In this document: positions 1 through 13,700 of the stretch, piece after piece | Position numbering within the stretch: the first letter of the stretch is position 1 | Layout: the number at the start of each line of letters is the position of its first letter | Position numbers and translations under genes: made by a program | The notes under the pieces: model-generated | The model's database searches: none | The model's input: only the letters and a program-made list of their open reading frames with translations | Told to the model about the DNA's origin: nothing | NCBI GenBank assembly: GCA_018857735.1 | Contig: JABMCL010003257.1 | Span: forward strand, 249,501-313,500 | From: Alviniconcha marisindica | Lineage: Eukaryota; Mollusca; Gastropoda; Provannidae | DNA length: 64,000 nucleotides | Reading direction: 5' to 3'

Positions 1-728
1 ATCGAGTGTAAGTACCACGAGGAAAAGTTACACTTACAGAAAGGTTCCAGGAAGCCAATCAAATGAGAAGCTTAAGTCAATCAGAATGTCACAAATAAAT
101 ATTCCACGTAAAAAGGCCAGAGGGTGACCACCATATCTGCCTCACAAGCTAATGCATACAAACAGATCAAAAGACCAGTAGATACCAAACAAAGCAAGTC
201 ATCTTCTGTGACATCATGAGAAATAATGACTGTAATCAAATGGGATTTTTTTTTAAATTTAGTTAAACTTTTAAAGAGGCCATAATTTCATTCTACTTCT
301 AATGCAATGCATCTACAGACTTAAAACAAATATCAGTTATAAAAAACCTAATAATAAACTACTCATAATAAAAATAGTAACAGTTTTACAGTATTAACAA
401 ATATCCTAATGCTTGCACTTTGTGCTGTTATCAGTAATTCGGAATGTCTGTCCACATTGATATTTCGTCACTGATGTCAGAACGAGTTACAAATCACACA
501 CCTCTCCTGTTAAGTTTTTAATTTTAGTTAAAACAAAACCTGAAGTGTGTGTGTTTTAGTGTTAGAGCCACACTATAAAGTATAATATAAACCTGTCTTG
601 TTCAATATTTATTACAACTCTCTGTGCTTGGCAACAGTGGGAAATAAAAAAAATACTCTGTAAATTTAGTGGGTTTGGAATCATACTTGTCACTACTGAC
701 TGCGTTGTCAGTTTTACTTCATACTTAC
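1..728. other. AT-rich intronic/flanking DNA, no gene seen
   Basis: This should be intron downstream of the ZNHIT6 exon at 729-817 on the minus strand. I read both strands for the next ZNHIT6 exon and did not find one, so it probably lies to the left of the window. No repeat or RNA gene stands out. Confidence 0.4.
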
Positions 729-817
729 TCTGAAGTTTGCAGCTTTGGGGTAATATTTGTGAAGGTCTCTCCTTGTCATGTCTGCCTTCCGGCTGCCTTC
801 CTCCAGAAAGTGTAAAT
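729..817 (-). CDS. ZNHIT6: ZNHIT6 second visible exon
   Basis: 89 bases between a TTTTCAG acceptor and a GTAAGT donor. With the leftover base of the previous exon it gives exactly 30 codons, with a family-like FLEE..RKAD segment followed by a basic stretch. Confidence 0.8.
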
Positions 818-1348
818 CTGAAAATGGCAATGACATTTGAGTCTAAACACAATTACAATACATCATTCAATGAGTTTCACTTTGCCATCTCTGCAGTCTA
901 TCACTTGAACACTTCCACAAGGACTAGTCTTCTCTTCTCAAAACATGTTTTGTCAAACTAGTGCAGTAGTGGAACTTGCAAAGGACCAAAACAAAAACTA
1001 AACATTAAGGATTTTGTGTTAAATTTAAAATGCCCTGCTGGTTTTACATCAGATTTGGAAACTGGGCTTAATGAGTAATGTGTAATGGAACCGGAGGCAC
1101 AAACTGTCAAGCAATCAATAATTACACACTAATGTGCCATGTTATCTGACTCACCACTCCGCAGGTTGGCATCAGTAAATTCTTTGATGGAAACATAGGC
1201 AGTTTTTATGCGTTCCCCATTGCAGTGACGTTCACTCTTGTGCTTCTGAACGCAGGACAGAGAACAGGTACGAATCAAGCACCCGGGACATCTGTACTTG
1301 GCCTCTGCTTTCTCACACATCTCACACCTGTCCAGCATAACCCACATA
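729..1348 (-). CDS. ZNHIT6: ZNHIT6/BCD1 (box C/D snoRNA protein 1), partial, two exons
   Basis: BCD1 is a nuclear assembly factor for box C/D snoRNPs. The first visible exon (about 1348 down to 1155) encodes a HIT-type zinc finger with the order C-x2-C, CPGC, C-x3-C, H and C, followed by NGERIKTAYVSIKEFTDANL, which closely follows the family pattern after the finger. It ends at a GTGAGT donor with one base left over. The next exon (817 down to 729) starts after a TTTTCAG acceptor, restores the frame exactly, and encodes SDLHFLEEGSRKAD, which resembles the family's S-D-Y-R-F-L-E-D segment, ending at a GTAAGT donor. The 5' edge of the zinc-finger exon is uncertain (AAG at 1349 or ACAG at 1328). 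Exons before it and after it were not found. The gene is divergent to PTPA. Confidence 0.88.
1155..1348 (-). CDS. ZNHIT6: ZNHIT6 zinc-finger exon
   Basis: Coding exon on the minus strand with a GTGAGT donor just below 1155. It carries the whole HIT zinc finger. The 5' boundary is either 1348 or 1327; an in-frame ATG at about 1347 could also be the start if this were the first coding exon. Confidence 0.8.
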
Positions 1349-1534
1349 CTTGACATCAATGCAAATTGTAAGAATGTAACACAACCACTGAACCAGTATA
1401 TTAAAAAAAGTTAAATATAGATCTTCCAAATCCACATTTATAGAAATTATACATGTAAGTTGTTACAGTCTAACGTAAGCTGTTACGCTTTTTACAGTCT
1501 AACATGATGCAGTGTACTTGCATCTGATGATTTG

Positions 1535-1615
1535 TTATTCTGTAAGGTCAGTGACAGTGTCACTGTCATACTCATAGTCATACTCATAGTGACAAGAGTC
1601 TTCAAAATGTTGAAA
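1535..1615 (-). CDS. possible terminal exon, acidic C-terminus (unrecognised)
   Basis: After a TTTCCAG acceptor, 26 codons and a stop encode QHFEDSCHYEYDYEYDSDT and a few more residues, strongly acidic and tyrosine-rich. A diverged copy of the same segment, also ending in a stop, is at 3103-3029. I do not recognise the protein. It may be the end of a gene, or the end of an old mobile-element ORF copied twice. Confidence 0.3.
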   Translation of the reverse strand, partial: FQHFEDSCHYEYDYEYDSDTVTDLTE

Positions 1616-2372
1616 CTGGAAACAAGTATATGAAAATGAGACTCTTAGTCAGACAGTCTACCTGTCTAGAGCAGTACTAGCAGTAGTGCTAGTCTAGTAA
1701 TAGTATACATGATATAAAAGAAAAAATATATAAAAGTTAAAACGTATCAACTAAAATACAGTAGCACTAGCAGCAGAGAGGGCACAGGCCAGAGCACATG
1801 GACATGCTGACAATTTAATCTAATTACTGTATCTATGTCTCTTCCATTAGATCACACCTTGTGAATGCGGTGCTGGAGGCACACACCACCGTTTCGTCTT
1901 CTTGTTCCATCGAATCACAACTCACAGGTCTGTCCATGGCTATCTAATCGCCTAATGGTCTACTGACGAGCACAGGCCACATGCTCTTCAAGGGAAGTTA
2001 CTCCTGTCATATTGGCTCTGTCTTTTTACCATAAATTTAGCATGACCTGGAAGAACTCCCAAAATATGATACCTGGAATAGGCAGAGTTTGAAACACAGA
2101 GTACACATATATTTTATAGTAGATGCTAAGAACAAAGCCAAATTACAAACTCATTTTCTCTGTCATTCACCTCTCATTTTTTGATAGTATTACACAAGAA
2201 GAAAGATAACTCGCATTTTACTACCGAAGTAATCTTTCCTATTTTGTGCCGCAGACCAAGTACTAGCCTATCGATGTCAAAAAGATTGAGCATACTCTTG
2301 ACTGTGTCCTCAACTCACGCGGATCTATAAATTGGACGATTGATCAACATCTTCGCCTATTCTTTGCTCGCA

Positions 2373-2385
2373 ATGGCAGATACGG
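2373..2385 (+). CDS. PTPA: PTPA exon 1 (start codon)
   Basis: ATGGCAGATACGG followed by a GTAAGA donor. Only four codons plus one base. It was chosen because its phase joins exon 2 without a break and the ATG lies about 1 kb from the divergent ZNHIT6 exon. Confidence 0.75.
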
Positions 2386-4107
2386 GTAAGACTCGACCAA
2401 CCGGCTCTGAAACAGAGGTGTACGCTTGCTTAGAAAAAGAAAGGAAAAAAGAAGAGTAAAAATAAAAGATCAGTTTTCTTCTGCCTAATACTGGGCCGGG
2501 CTCACATTGTGGAGCGTTGGTGGCCCAGTGAAACTTATGCGGACATGCACGGCAGCTTTGGTCCTTTCCGTTAAAAATGTCTTTTAAAATGATTTAAAAC
2601 TACACAGTAGACTGGCCGTACTGCAGACGACGGCCGGTGACACTGGCCACTGCTAAGGCCGCCCATCAGTGCCTCTGGTGGAGGGGTTCTGGTGTGTGCC
2701 ACTGTGGAAGCTGGTTCCACTCTCGGAGAGTCCATCGAAAGAGGGAATTTCTGAGAGCTGGAAGGTCTGCCCTTTGTTAGACGAACCGTTGTGGGCCGCT
2801 GGTTCTTTTTATCATATCATATAAGATTATGGCTTGTAAAAGTTTATTGTTACATTGTAGGCTTTTTAGCCATTTGCCTGCTAGTGCTAGTGCTATTTCG
2901 TGTTTTGGTTTATAGTAAATTATTATGCTCAACATTCTCTTTTGTTTCTTTTTCTTTACTACAAGTACAAGTACAACAGTAGTGATTTCTAGAACTTTTA
3001 AAAGAAGAACCACATTAAACTTAAAGATCTAGTGGACCATGTCAGACTCGGAGTTTGGTTGATCACAAAAAGTGTCAAACTCAAAGTCTTCAAAATGTTG
3101 AAGTTGGGCACTATGTGGAAGAAGAAGAAGGGTTGTTGAGGGGCTTTGCTAGCCAGACTGGCCTAGTAATAGTATGAGACCTGAATTGAAAAGAATACTG
3201 TGTTAGTGTGTTTTTACAAGTTTCTTTAGTTTACTGACAGGAGAAAGCTCTTTTTATTAATATTATGATAATAATTATCAAGATCATTACGTCATTTTAT
3301 TTCGTCTCATTTATTTTCCTAGTATGTCCTCTTAGTGTTAGGTCCTCAGCATGAACATATATTTGAACTATATAAAATTGTAAAGAAATTGGTCACCCAT
3401 AGAGAACTTGAACACAGAGACTTTATTTTACAAGGGTTGTAAAGTTCTGTAATGTAAGAAGGACTGAGAGAAGAAGAACAGAAGTCAAGACTGGTATTAT
3501 AAATATATATAAGAGATACATGGGTCATTTATGATTTCGTTCCCATAGCCTTCAGGACTGATGAGCTATTTGATGTGTGCTACAATTCCCCGGCCTATTG
3601 TTTCCAACAGTAGCACCCAGCAGAGTTCCGGCAGCAGCCAGTGGTGTTACCTCAGCAACCAGTGGTAGTGACGTTGACCAGGTATCAAAGGAAGGTGTGC
3701 AGCCTGAGCAGACAGCTCCTGGAAATCACGCGGTTGACCTGGCAACGCATGCCTTCCGGAAGCCAGAGAAAGGTCTCAGTTTGCCAGAACACATCAGCAC
3801 TTGGGAAAAATCTGAGGTGAGTAATTCACTTGAAAAACCAGAGTTCAGTAATGACTGATAATATATAATATTATATATATATATTGGACTATATTTTATA
3901 AGCTGGATCATGTGTTATAAACCAGAGGCTGTACCTCTGGCAGAGTTTTGTACCTTGCAGCTACTCACAGCCAGGTGAGAGTTACCATATTACAACTCAA
4001 GTCTTTGTTGTTGTGTTTGTGTGTTTTTCTTTTGATTTTTTTTTTTTTTGGAGTGCTAATTAACTCCCTTGTTTGTTGATCCTCATGAATTGGAATGTTA
4101 GTTGTAA

Positions 4108-4151
<44 letters not shown>

Positions 4152-4961
4152 TTCATGCACATGTGCGTGTTGTTGCGAAGGGGTGTACAATTTTAATCAT
4201 GTTGATTTACACAGTATACATGTATTCCAGTGTTTTTGTTTGCTTTAAAAATGTTTTTGTACTCACTGCACCTCAAGACACTTTCCTTTTTGTTAAACGT
4301 GGTCAGTAAAGAATCTGGATTTGAAGCTCATTATATAATAACTAATGTAGTCCAGGTATGGAATTATTCATAGTACTCACAAAGCTGTCTAAAATCAGAC
4401 GAAATTTTGTGAGCATGAAAGCCTGCAAAAATCCATCTTTTACTGGACTGTAAAGGGTATGTATCTGTTAGGAGGAGGAACTGGGGGGGGGGGGGGGGGG
4501 GGGGGGGGGGTAAGGAGAGGGATTCAAACTTTAATCACAGTCTCACTCTCACTCATTGTCAAATGATGAAATGATATATATATATATATTGATACTAGAT
4601 TATAGATCTACACTAGTCATGAATATACAACATTCTTCTCTCTTTTTTTCTCTTTGTTTTTTTCTTCCTTGTGTGGGTTTTCAACTGTGACTTAAATGAG
4701 GAGTATGTTTGTGTGTGGCGGATGGAGAAAGGCAGATTATTCCAGGTTACGGGACCCTGATAGTGATAGGAGAAAGATCTCTGGCCTGAGTAATTCTTTT
4801 TGTTTGATAGTGTATCTTTGTCTGCATTTGTTTGTTTGTGTGCAGGCCTACCAGGATCTGACAGGCTTCATCCTGACTCTCAATGAAGCCGTGAAGGACA
4901 AGAAGATCTCCGATGACTACCATGTATCCCAGGTGACACTCACTACATTGTGCGTGTGTGT

Positions 4962-5024
<63 letters not shown>

Positions 5025-5062
5025 TATGTGTGTGTGTATGTGTGTGTGTGTGTGTGAGTATG

Positions 5063-5094
<32 letters not shown>

Positions 5095-6779
5095 CGTGTG
5101 TGTGTGTGTGTGTGTGCACACGCGTGTATGTTTATGCGTACGCAGTGCATGTGTGAGTGTGTGTGTTTATGCATACACAGTGCATGTGTGAGTGTGTGTG
5201 CATGTATGTTTATGTGTATACAGTGCATGTGTGTGTGCGCATGCTTGTATGTATACACTGCATGTGTGAGTGTGTGCGTGTGTGTGTGCTTATATATGTT
5301 TATGTGTGAGTGTTACATGTGTCTGCTTGTATGCTTATGCATATATATATACAGTGCACGTATGAGTGTGGTCCATGCACAGTGACTGTTTGCTCTGTTC
5401 TAAAGCTGACGCAACAGATGGTAGCACTGCTGGATGAACTGGATAAGTGGATCACAGATATCCCACCCATCGACCAGCCTCAGCGCTTTGGAAACAAGGC
5501 CTTCCGGGACTGGTTCGCGAGACTCACAGAGGTAGGTTGGTAGGCGGGTAGGTAGGTAGGTACACAGATCTATAAATAAAAATTAAAAAAAGCCTCTCAG
5601 TAGGCAGATGGTTTGTGCCATCAGGAAGTTTTTCAGGGATTTGGACGCCCCTTCTTTTTCACTGTCGCCATGCAACCAGCATACTACAAGGTCTACTTTT
5701 GACCGATAAAATCCAGCATTTTCAGAAACCAGAGCAGGGGGTGTGACCGGGCTTGTACGTTCATGGAGGGAAGATAGCAAACACCAGATTTCTTTTAATT
5801 TTTGTTGTTTAATCTGAAACAAGAATGACTGCTAGTGTTCTAAAACAAGATCCAGACACATAAAAGTCTCAAGAGAACTTTATTTATCAGGACAAAACAC
5901 AGCATACAAGTGTTCGGGGTAATCCCATTTATCAAGCTACAAAACAACACTTAACAGTTAAACAATGAAAAACAACGAAAAGGGAGACAGAGAGCTAAAC
6001 CACTTAGCCGCCTCATCTGTTTTTGTCATGTACAGCACTCCAAAGAAATGAGGGGATTAACCCGAAAATTCACATGTTGTATTTTGTTCTAATAAATAGC
6101 GTTCTTTTGTAACTTTTATGTGACTGAACCCCCCCCCCCCGAAGGGAGGCCGGGGATGTCTGATGTCTCCCTCCTGTCTGGGATCTCAGGGCTGTCATTT
6201 GATTCCCCTTTCCTATCTCCTCTCTTGTTTTTTCTGCCTAGTCCTCTTGCTCTTTCTAGCTTGTCATTTTTTTTGCTAATGGTCCATTCTCCTGACTTTT
6301 TTTCCAGAAAACTCTAAATATTATTCGTTAAGGGTTAGACTTTTTTGTATGGCTCTTGTTGAGCAGCTGGGAGATGATAGATGGTCAGGTGGTATGTGCA
6401 GCTTGCTGCCATATGGCACTGGATTTGCCATTATGCATTTATATAACATTTTAAATTTTATATTGCGTCTGTCCATTCTTTTTTTCTTTAACCTGGTATC
6501 GATAAATTAGACAGAATGGTCAACGATACCAGCATGTCCTAAGCCTTATGTGCTCTTTTAACAGGGGTGATATTCAAAGGGACTAACTCTTCGAAAATTT
6601 GTGTCTGATGTTGTGTGTGTATGTTTTGTGTTTGTGAGGTGATTGGTTTTGTAGATTGACTTGACAGAGGGTTGATATATATATACGTGGGAAGAGTTTA
6701 GAAATGTGTATTTGCTTGTGACCTGAGTTTGACTGTCCTGAGGTGACCCTGTGTGGTTGACAGGACATTCAAATCCAAT

Positions 6780-6832
<53 letters not shown>

Positions 6833-7145
6833 TGTGACTGAACCAGAAATGTTAACTTGTGAGAGTGCCTATGACTGCAAGAGACAATGTCCTGCAACAG
6901 AATCAGGCATGGGCAAAGGCTGGGCTAACAAAGGTCCACCAGATTCATTTGCAAACCATGCCTGTTCAGCAATATCCACTTTTCGCCCTGTCAGTTTGCT
7001 GTCCTCAAATGGTTTGAGGATGTGGGTGTGCGTGCGTATAGCACTGGCATAATACGGAATGAACTGATAGGTGGATGTGCCAGTGTAGTGCATACTCTCA
7101 TGTTCATTCTGTACACACGCACACACGCACGCACGCACACACACA

Positions 7146-7242
<97 letters not shown>

Positions 7243-7786
7243 TCTCATGCCATTTGAGGAATGCAAACCGATGGGGCTAAAAGTGGACATTGCCACCAGT
7301 TCATGCTGCTTTCTTTTCAATCATCACATGATGCAGATCTCTGTGCTGATACGCTATTGGTGTGTTGTGCATATATATAGTGCCTGAAGTGTTTTCTCTG
7401 TAAGGCATTTGTGCCTTCATTTTTTTTTTTTTTTTTTTTTTTAAATAATATTACTTTATAACAGAAGAATTTTGTGTTGTGTTTTACAGAGATCAGAAGA
7501 ACTTTTAAGGAATGCATTATCAGAACTTTATCATCCGGCTGTCCCAGAATTAGCGGCATATCTGACAGAGGGCTTTGGTAACAGCACTCGCATCGACTAT
7601 GGCACAGGTTGTTATCTGCCTTGATGTATGTCTTTTTGTCCTGTCTGTGGGTTTGCCTGTTGTGTGCACGTGACTGTGTGTGTGTGTGTTTGTCTAACCC
7701 ATGTGGTGTACATGTGTGTCTGCTTCTGTGTGTGTGTGTGTGTGTGTGTCTTGTCTGCCTGTGTGTATGTCTGTCTGCCTATGTGT

Positions 7787-7828
<42 letters not shown>

Positions 7829-10674
7829 TGCCAGTGTGCGAGTCTGCCTGCCAGTGTGTGTCTGCTAGTGTGTGAGTCTGTCTGCCAGTGTGTGTGTGTG
7901 TGTGTGCCAGTATGTGAGTCTGCCTGCCAGTGTGTGTGTGTCTGTGTCTGCCAGTGTGTGAGTCTGTCTGCCAGTGTGTGTGTGTGTGTCTGCCAGTGTG
8001 TGTCTGTCTGCCAGTGTGTGTGTGTGTGTGTCTGCAGGTGTGTGAGTCTGTCTGCCAGTGTGTGAGTCTGTCTGTCAGTGTGTGTGGGTGTGTGTCAGCC
8101 AGTGTGTGAATCTGTCTGCCAGTGTGTATGTGCCAGTGTGTGTGTGTGCCATTGTGTGTGTATGTGTCTGCCAGTGTGTGTGTGTGTCTGCCGGTGTGTG
8201 TGTGTCTGTCTGCCAGTGTGTGTGTGTCTGCCAGTGTGTGTGTGTGTGTGTGCCAGTGTGTGTTTGTGTGTGTGTCTGTCTGCCAGTGTGTGTGTATGTC
8301 TGCCAGTGTGTGTGTCTGTGTGTGTATGTCTGCCAGTGTGTATGTCTGTCTGCCAGTCTGTCTGTCTGTCTGCCAGTGTGTCTGTCTGTCTGCCAGTGTG
8401 TGTGTCTGTCAGCCAGTGTGTGAGTCAGTCGGTCAGTTGGTGTGTGTGTGTCTGCCAGTGTGTGTCTGTCTGCAAGTGTGTTTATGTGTCTGCCAGTGTA
8501 TGTGTCTGTCTGCCAGTGTATGTGTCTGTCTGCCAGTGTGTGTGTCTGCCAGTGTGTGTGTGTCTGTCTGCCAGTGTGCATTTACATGTCTGTCTCTGTA
8601 GGGCACATGTCTGCCTGCGCATGCGCGTGCGTGTGTGTGTGTGTGTGTGTGTGTGCGCACGCCTGTGTGTGTGTGCGCCTGTCTGCCCATGTATGGGTCT
8701 GTCTGCCTGTGTGTGTGTCTGCCTGCCTCTGTGTATTTGTGCGCCTGTCTGCCAGTATGTGTTTACACGTCTGTCTCTGTAGGGTGCATGTCTGTTCTGC
8801 CAATGTGTGTCTGTATATTTGCCTGTTTCTTTGTAGGGTTGTTTTCCAGTCCTGTGTACATATCTGTCTGCCTGTGTGTATATATATCTGTCACTCTCTG
8901 TAGTGTACATGTCTGCTGGTGTGTGTACATCTGTTTACCTGCAGTGTGCACATGTCTGTCAGCCGCTGTGTATGTTTACAGCTGCCTGTCTCTGTAGTTT
9001 AGATGCCTGCCTACTGGTGTACATCTGTTTGCCTGTTGTGCATACATTTCTGTCCAGCACTGTGTGGTGTACATCCGTCTTTGTGACAGTGTGCATGCAT
9101 GTGTGTTTAGTCTTTTCCTTGTTCTATGCTGAGTAAAAATGTGTTGGTGGCTAACTGACTTCAACGACTCACTGACAAGCATTCTTCGAAATAGGTCACG
9201 AGCTGGCGTTTGTGGCGTTCATGTGCTGTCTGTGCAAGATTGGTGCCATGGGGGAAAACGACTACACGGCACTGTGCCTCAAAATCTTTGACAGGTGGGC
9301 CATGCATATTTCTGTCTGCCTGTCTGTCGGCCTGTCTGTCAGTTGGTCTGCCTTTTTTTGTCTCAAGTCAGCCAACTTCAGGACACTTGAAATCTGTGGG
9401 CTTGACAAATATGGAGGCATTCCCTGTTTTTTTCTTCTTGTGCACGCACATGCCTGCATGCCGCTTAAAGTCTATCTCTTTCTCAAGCTTACAGCTGGGG
9501 TACAACAGCGTATTCTCTTGAAATTTCTTATGCTCTTGTAGTCTAAACTGACGTTCTTACACACTGTTGAAGCTAGTGTTGGCTGCAGGTACCTCCAGGT
9601 AGTAATGCAGCTGACATACAGACTGACACTCCTCAGTGATGTGCTCTTGATTCCGGGTACTTCCAGGTGGTGCAGAGGTTACAGCTGATGTACAAACTGA
9701 CACTCCCCAGTGATGTGCTCTTGATTCCAGGTACCTCCAGGTGGTGCGCAGGTTACTGCTGATGTACAAACTGACACTCCCCAGTGATGTGCTTTTGGCT
9801 GCAGGTACCTCTAGGTGGTACAGAGGTTACAGCTGACGTACACACTGACACTCCCCAGTGATGTGCTCTTGATTCCAGGTAGCGCGGAGGCTACAGCTCA
9901 TGTACAAACTGACACTCCCCAGTGACACGCTATTGATTCCAGGTACCTCCAGGTGGTGCGGAGGATACAGCTGATGTACAAACTGACACACCCCAGTGAT
10001 GTGCTCTTGATTCCAGGTACCTCCAGGCAATGCAGAGGCTACAGCTCATGTACAAACTGACACTCCCCAGCGACACGCTATTGATTCCAGGTACCTCCAG
10101 GTGGTGCGGAGGTTACAGCTGACGTACACACTGACACTCCCCAGTGATGTGCTCTTGCTTCCAGGTACCTCCAGGCAATGCGGAGGTTACAGCTCATGTA
10201 CAAACTGACACTCCCCAGTGACATGCTATTGATTCCAGGTACCTCCAGGTGGTGCGGAGGTTACAGCTGATTTACACAACTGACACTCCCCAGTGATGTG
10301 CTCTTGATTCCAGGTACCTCCAGGCAATGCGGAGGCTACAGCTCATGTACAAACTGACACTCCCCAGTGACACGCTATTGATTCCAGGTACCTCCAGGTG
10401 GTGCGGAAGTTACAGCTGATATACAGAATGGAGCCGGCAGGCAGTCACGGAGTGTGGAGTCTGGATGACTACCAGTTCCTGCCATTTCTATGGGGCAGCG
10501 CACAACTCCTGAGTAAGCGCAGTCCAGGCGACCCACCGGCTGTGGGTTGTCTGTCGGCACCGTCACTTGTTCGTCTTTTCCTTCGGAGAGAAACCACAAT
10601 CAATCAATCAGTCAGAATCTTTATTGCCATGTGTCAAATAAAAATATACAATGAGGCGTGGTGTTGAGAGCATT

Positions 10675-10746
<72 letters not shown>

Positions 10747-13700
10747 CATACACATGGAATGAGGCGCAGTTTTAAGAGCATTCATATATATACATACATA
10801 CACATAGAATGAGGCACAATGTTGAGAGCATGGCGCGGTGTTGAGAACATTCATATATACATGCACATGGAATGAGGTGCGGTGTTCAGAACATTCATAT
10901 ATATATACATGCACATGGAATGAGGCGTGGTGTTAAGAGAATTCATATATACATACATATGGAATGTAGCGCGGTGTTGAGAGCATTTATATATACATGC
11001 ACACGGAATGAGGCACAGTGTTGAGAACATTCGTTTATATATACATACACATGGAATGAGGCGTAGTGTTCAGAACATTAATATATACGTGCACATGGAA
11101 TGTGGCATGGTGTTAAGAGAATTCATATATACATCCACATGGAATGTGGCATGGCGTTAAGAATTCATATATACATCCACATGGAATGAGGCATGGTGTT
11201 AAGATAATTCATATATATACATCCACATGGAATGTGGCATGGTGTTAAGAGAATTCATATATATACATCCACATGGAATGAGGCATGGTGTTAAGAGAAT
11301 TCATATATATATACATCCACATGGAATGAGGCATGGTGTTAAGAGAATTCATATATACATCCACATGGAATGAGGCATGGTGTTAAGAGAATTCATATAT
11401 ACATCCACATGGAATGAGGCATGGTGTTAAGAGAATTCATATATACATCCCCATGGAATGTGGCATGGTGTTAAGAGAATTCATATATACATCCACATGG
11501 AATGAGGCATGGTGTTAAGATAATTCATATATATACATCCACATGGAATGAGGCATGGTGTTAAGAGAATTCATATATATACATCCACATGGAATGAGGC
11601 ATGGTGTTAAGAGAATTCATATATACATCCCCATGGAATGTGGCATGGTGTTAAGAGAATTCATATATACATCCACATGGAATGAGGCATGGTGTTAAGA
11701 TAATTCATATATATACATCCACATGGAATGAGGCATGGTGTTAAGGTAATTCATATATACATCCACATGGAATGAGGCATGGTGTTAAGATAATTCATAT
11801 ATACATACGCATGGAATGATGCGTCATGTTAAGAGCATTCATATATATATATACATCCACGGAATAAAGTGTGGTGTTATGAACATTCATATATATACAT
11901 ACACAAGGAATGAGGTGCGGTGTTTAGAGCATTCATCGTAATAGAGTCATACACATATTCACAATAACAGGTTACCATGAGAGCGTTGTTTGTTTCTTTG
12001 TCTGCATGTAAAGCAGAGAAGACAACCAAAATGATTGTTTGTGTCAAGAAAGCTCTCTTGATTTTGTAACGGCTTTTAAGAGGAGTTCTTTGTTGTTTCG
12101 TTTTTGTGGTTGTTGGTTTCATTTCTTTCATTGACAGTATTACAGTCCACTACAGCAAGTAAGATCAGTTAATGCATTATTGTCTTTAAAAGGAAATTTG
12201 CTTTCAAAACATACATTTAGTGTAACATGTGAATGAACAAGACTGTTCAGGAAAACAAAAAGACAAAAAAAAGGGTTTAAACAAATTACAATTACGGCTA
12301 AAACAAGGTAATAACAACATAAGGTAACATGCACACCCACACGCATGCACACACACACACACATGCACACACACACACACACGCACACACACAGAGTATC
12401 CCCAGTGCACAGTCATGGGGCCTCTTGGCAGTTAGGGTGACCAGAGCTACAGCTGCAAGCTGCTGTCTAAATTCATTGTGATGATGATGAAGTGATGCTT
12501 AATGTCCTCAGATGTCGGCTGACATATTAGGGACAAGCTGTGACCAATGCCGAAGCATGGTTCAGTAAATCTTTACGTCCACAGAAGCCAGAAGGCTTGT
12601 TAGGACGGACAGCCCAGGACGGCCACCTCGACTTTCACACAGCTCCTGAACTATGAATTCATTGTGAAATGCTGATCGCTTTTATATAGCGCTATTCTCC
12701 ACTCTCAAGCAGACTCACTGCACTCACATGTGATTCTGTGTGAATGAATAGCTTTTTCTTAGCGTGTTTTTGAATATCCATGGAAGTGATGTACTTACAG
12801 CGCTGGCATGGCTGGTGCCACGTGAAACTGCTGCTGTCTCAGCGCGTTCTGTGTACACCATGCAACCATGCACCATGTCACTTCATGCAAAGCCACATGC
12901 ATAAGGCGCATGTGTGTTTAGCTGTAACCTGCCACCTGCACTTTTGGCAGAATGACTGGGATCTTTTACATGCTACTGCAGTAACACAGGGTTGGAATGG
13001 ATACTGAAATAAGAGTCAGCACATAAAGTTGACCCTAGAGAAGAAAATTCTCTGACCGTTCCTGCAGGGATTTTAACCCGTGACCTTTCAGTCACAAATC
13101 TGGCACTCCAGCTACTCTATCCCTGCTTGGATCCATGTCAGATTGTCTGCATGTCTGGACATGTCTGCTTTTTGATTCCGTCATTCTCTGCACTTGGGGC
13201 GGACCCAGTGTGGACCTGGTTGGTCAACTGATTGATTTTCATTGTTTGATTGATTGGGGGAATTATTAATTGATTGGTTGATTGATTGGTTCACTGATGG
13301 TTGATTTTGATTGATTGATCAGTCGGTTGACTGACTGGTCTGCTTTCACTCTTTGATTGATTGTTGATCGTGATTGATTTGTTGTGGGCTGATTCGTTGA
13401 TTTTGATTGGTTGATCGATGGACAGATTGATTGGTTGACTAGCTGATTAATTGATTGGTTGACCGGTTGATTGATCAATTAAATGGCTGCAGGGCACATG
13501 CTCTATGCATTTGTTGACGTCTGTGCAGATCACCGGAGGATTCTACCCAAGTCGTTCACAAAACCAGATATTTATGAACACTTCTCCAAAGACTACTTGT
13601 TCCTGGCAGCCATCAAGTTCATCAACCAGGTCAGTGAACTGAACTCAAAGTTCATCAACCATGTCAGTGAACTGAACTCGTAGTTCATCAACCAGGTCAA

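Noticed and set aside
4950..5385. Cys/Val-rich secreted protein ORF
   Set aside because: Frame created by TG repeats; only the part at 4846-4932 is coding (PTPA exon 3).
7609..8910. Cys-rich or His/Thr-rich repeat proteins
   Set aside because: All frames of a TGTCTGCCAG/TGTG repeat are open in both directions; no splice or start support.
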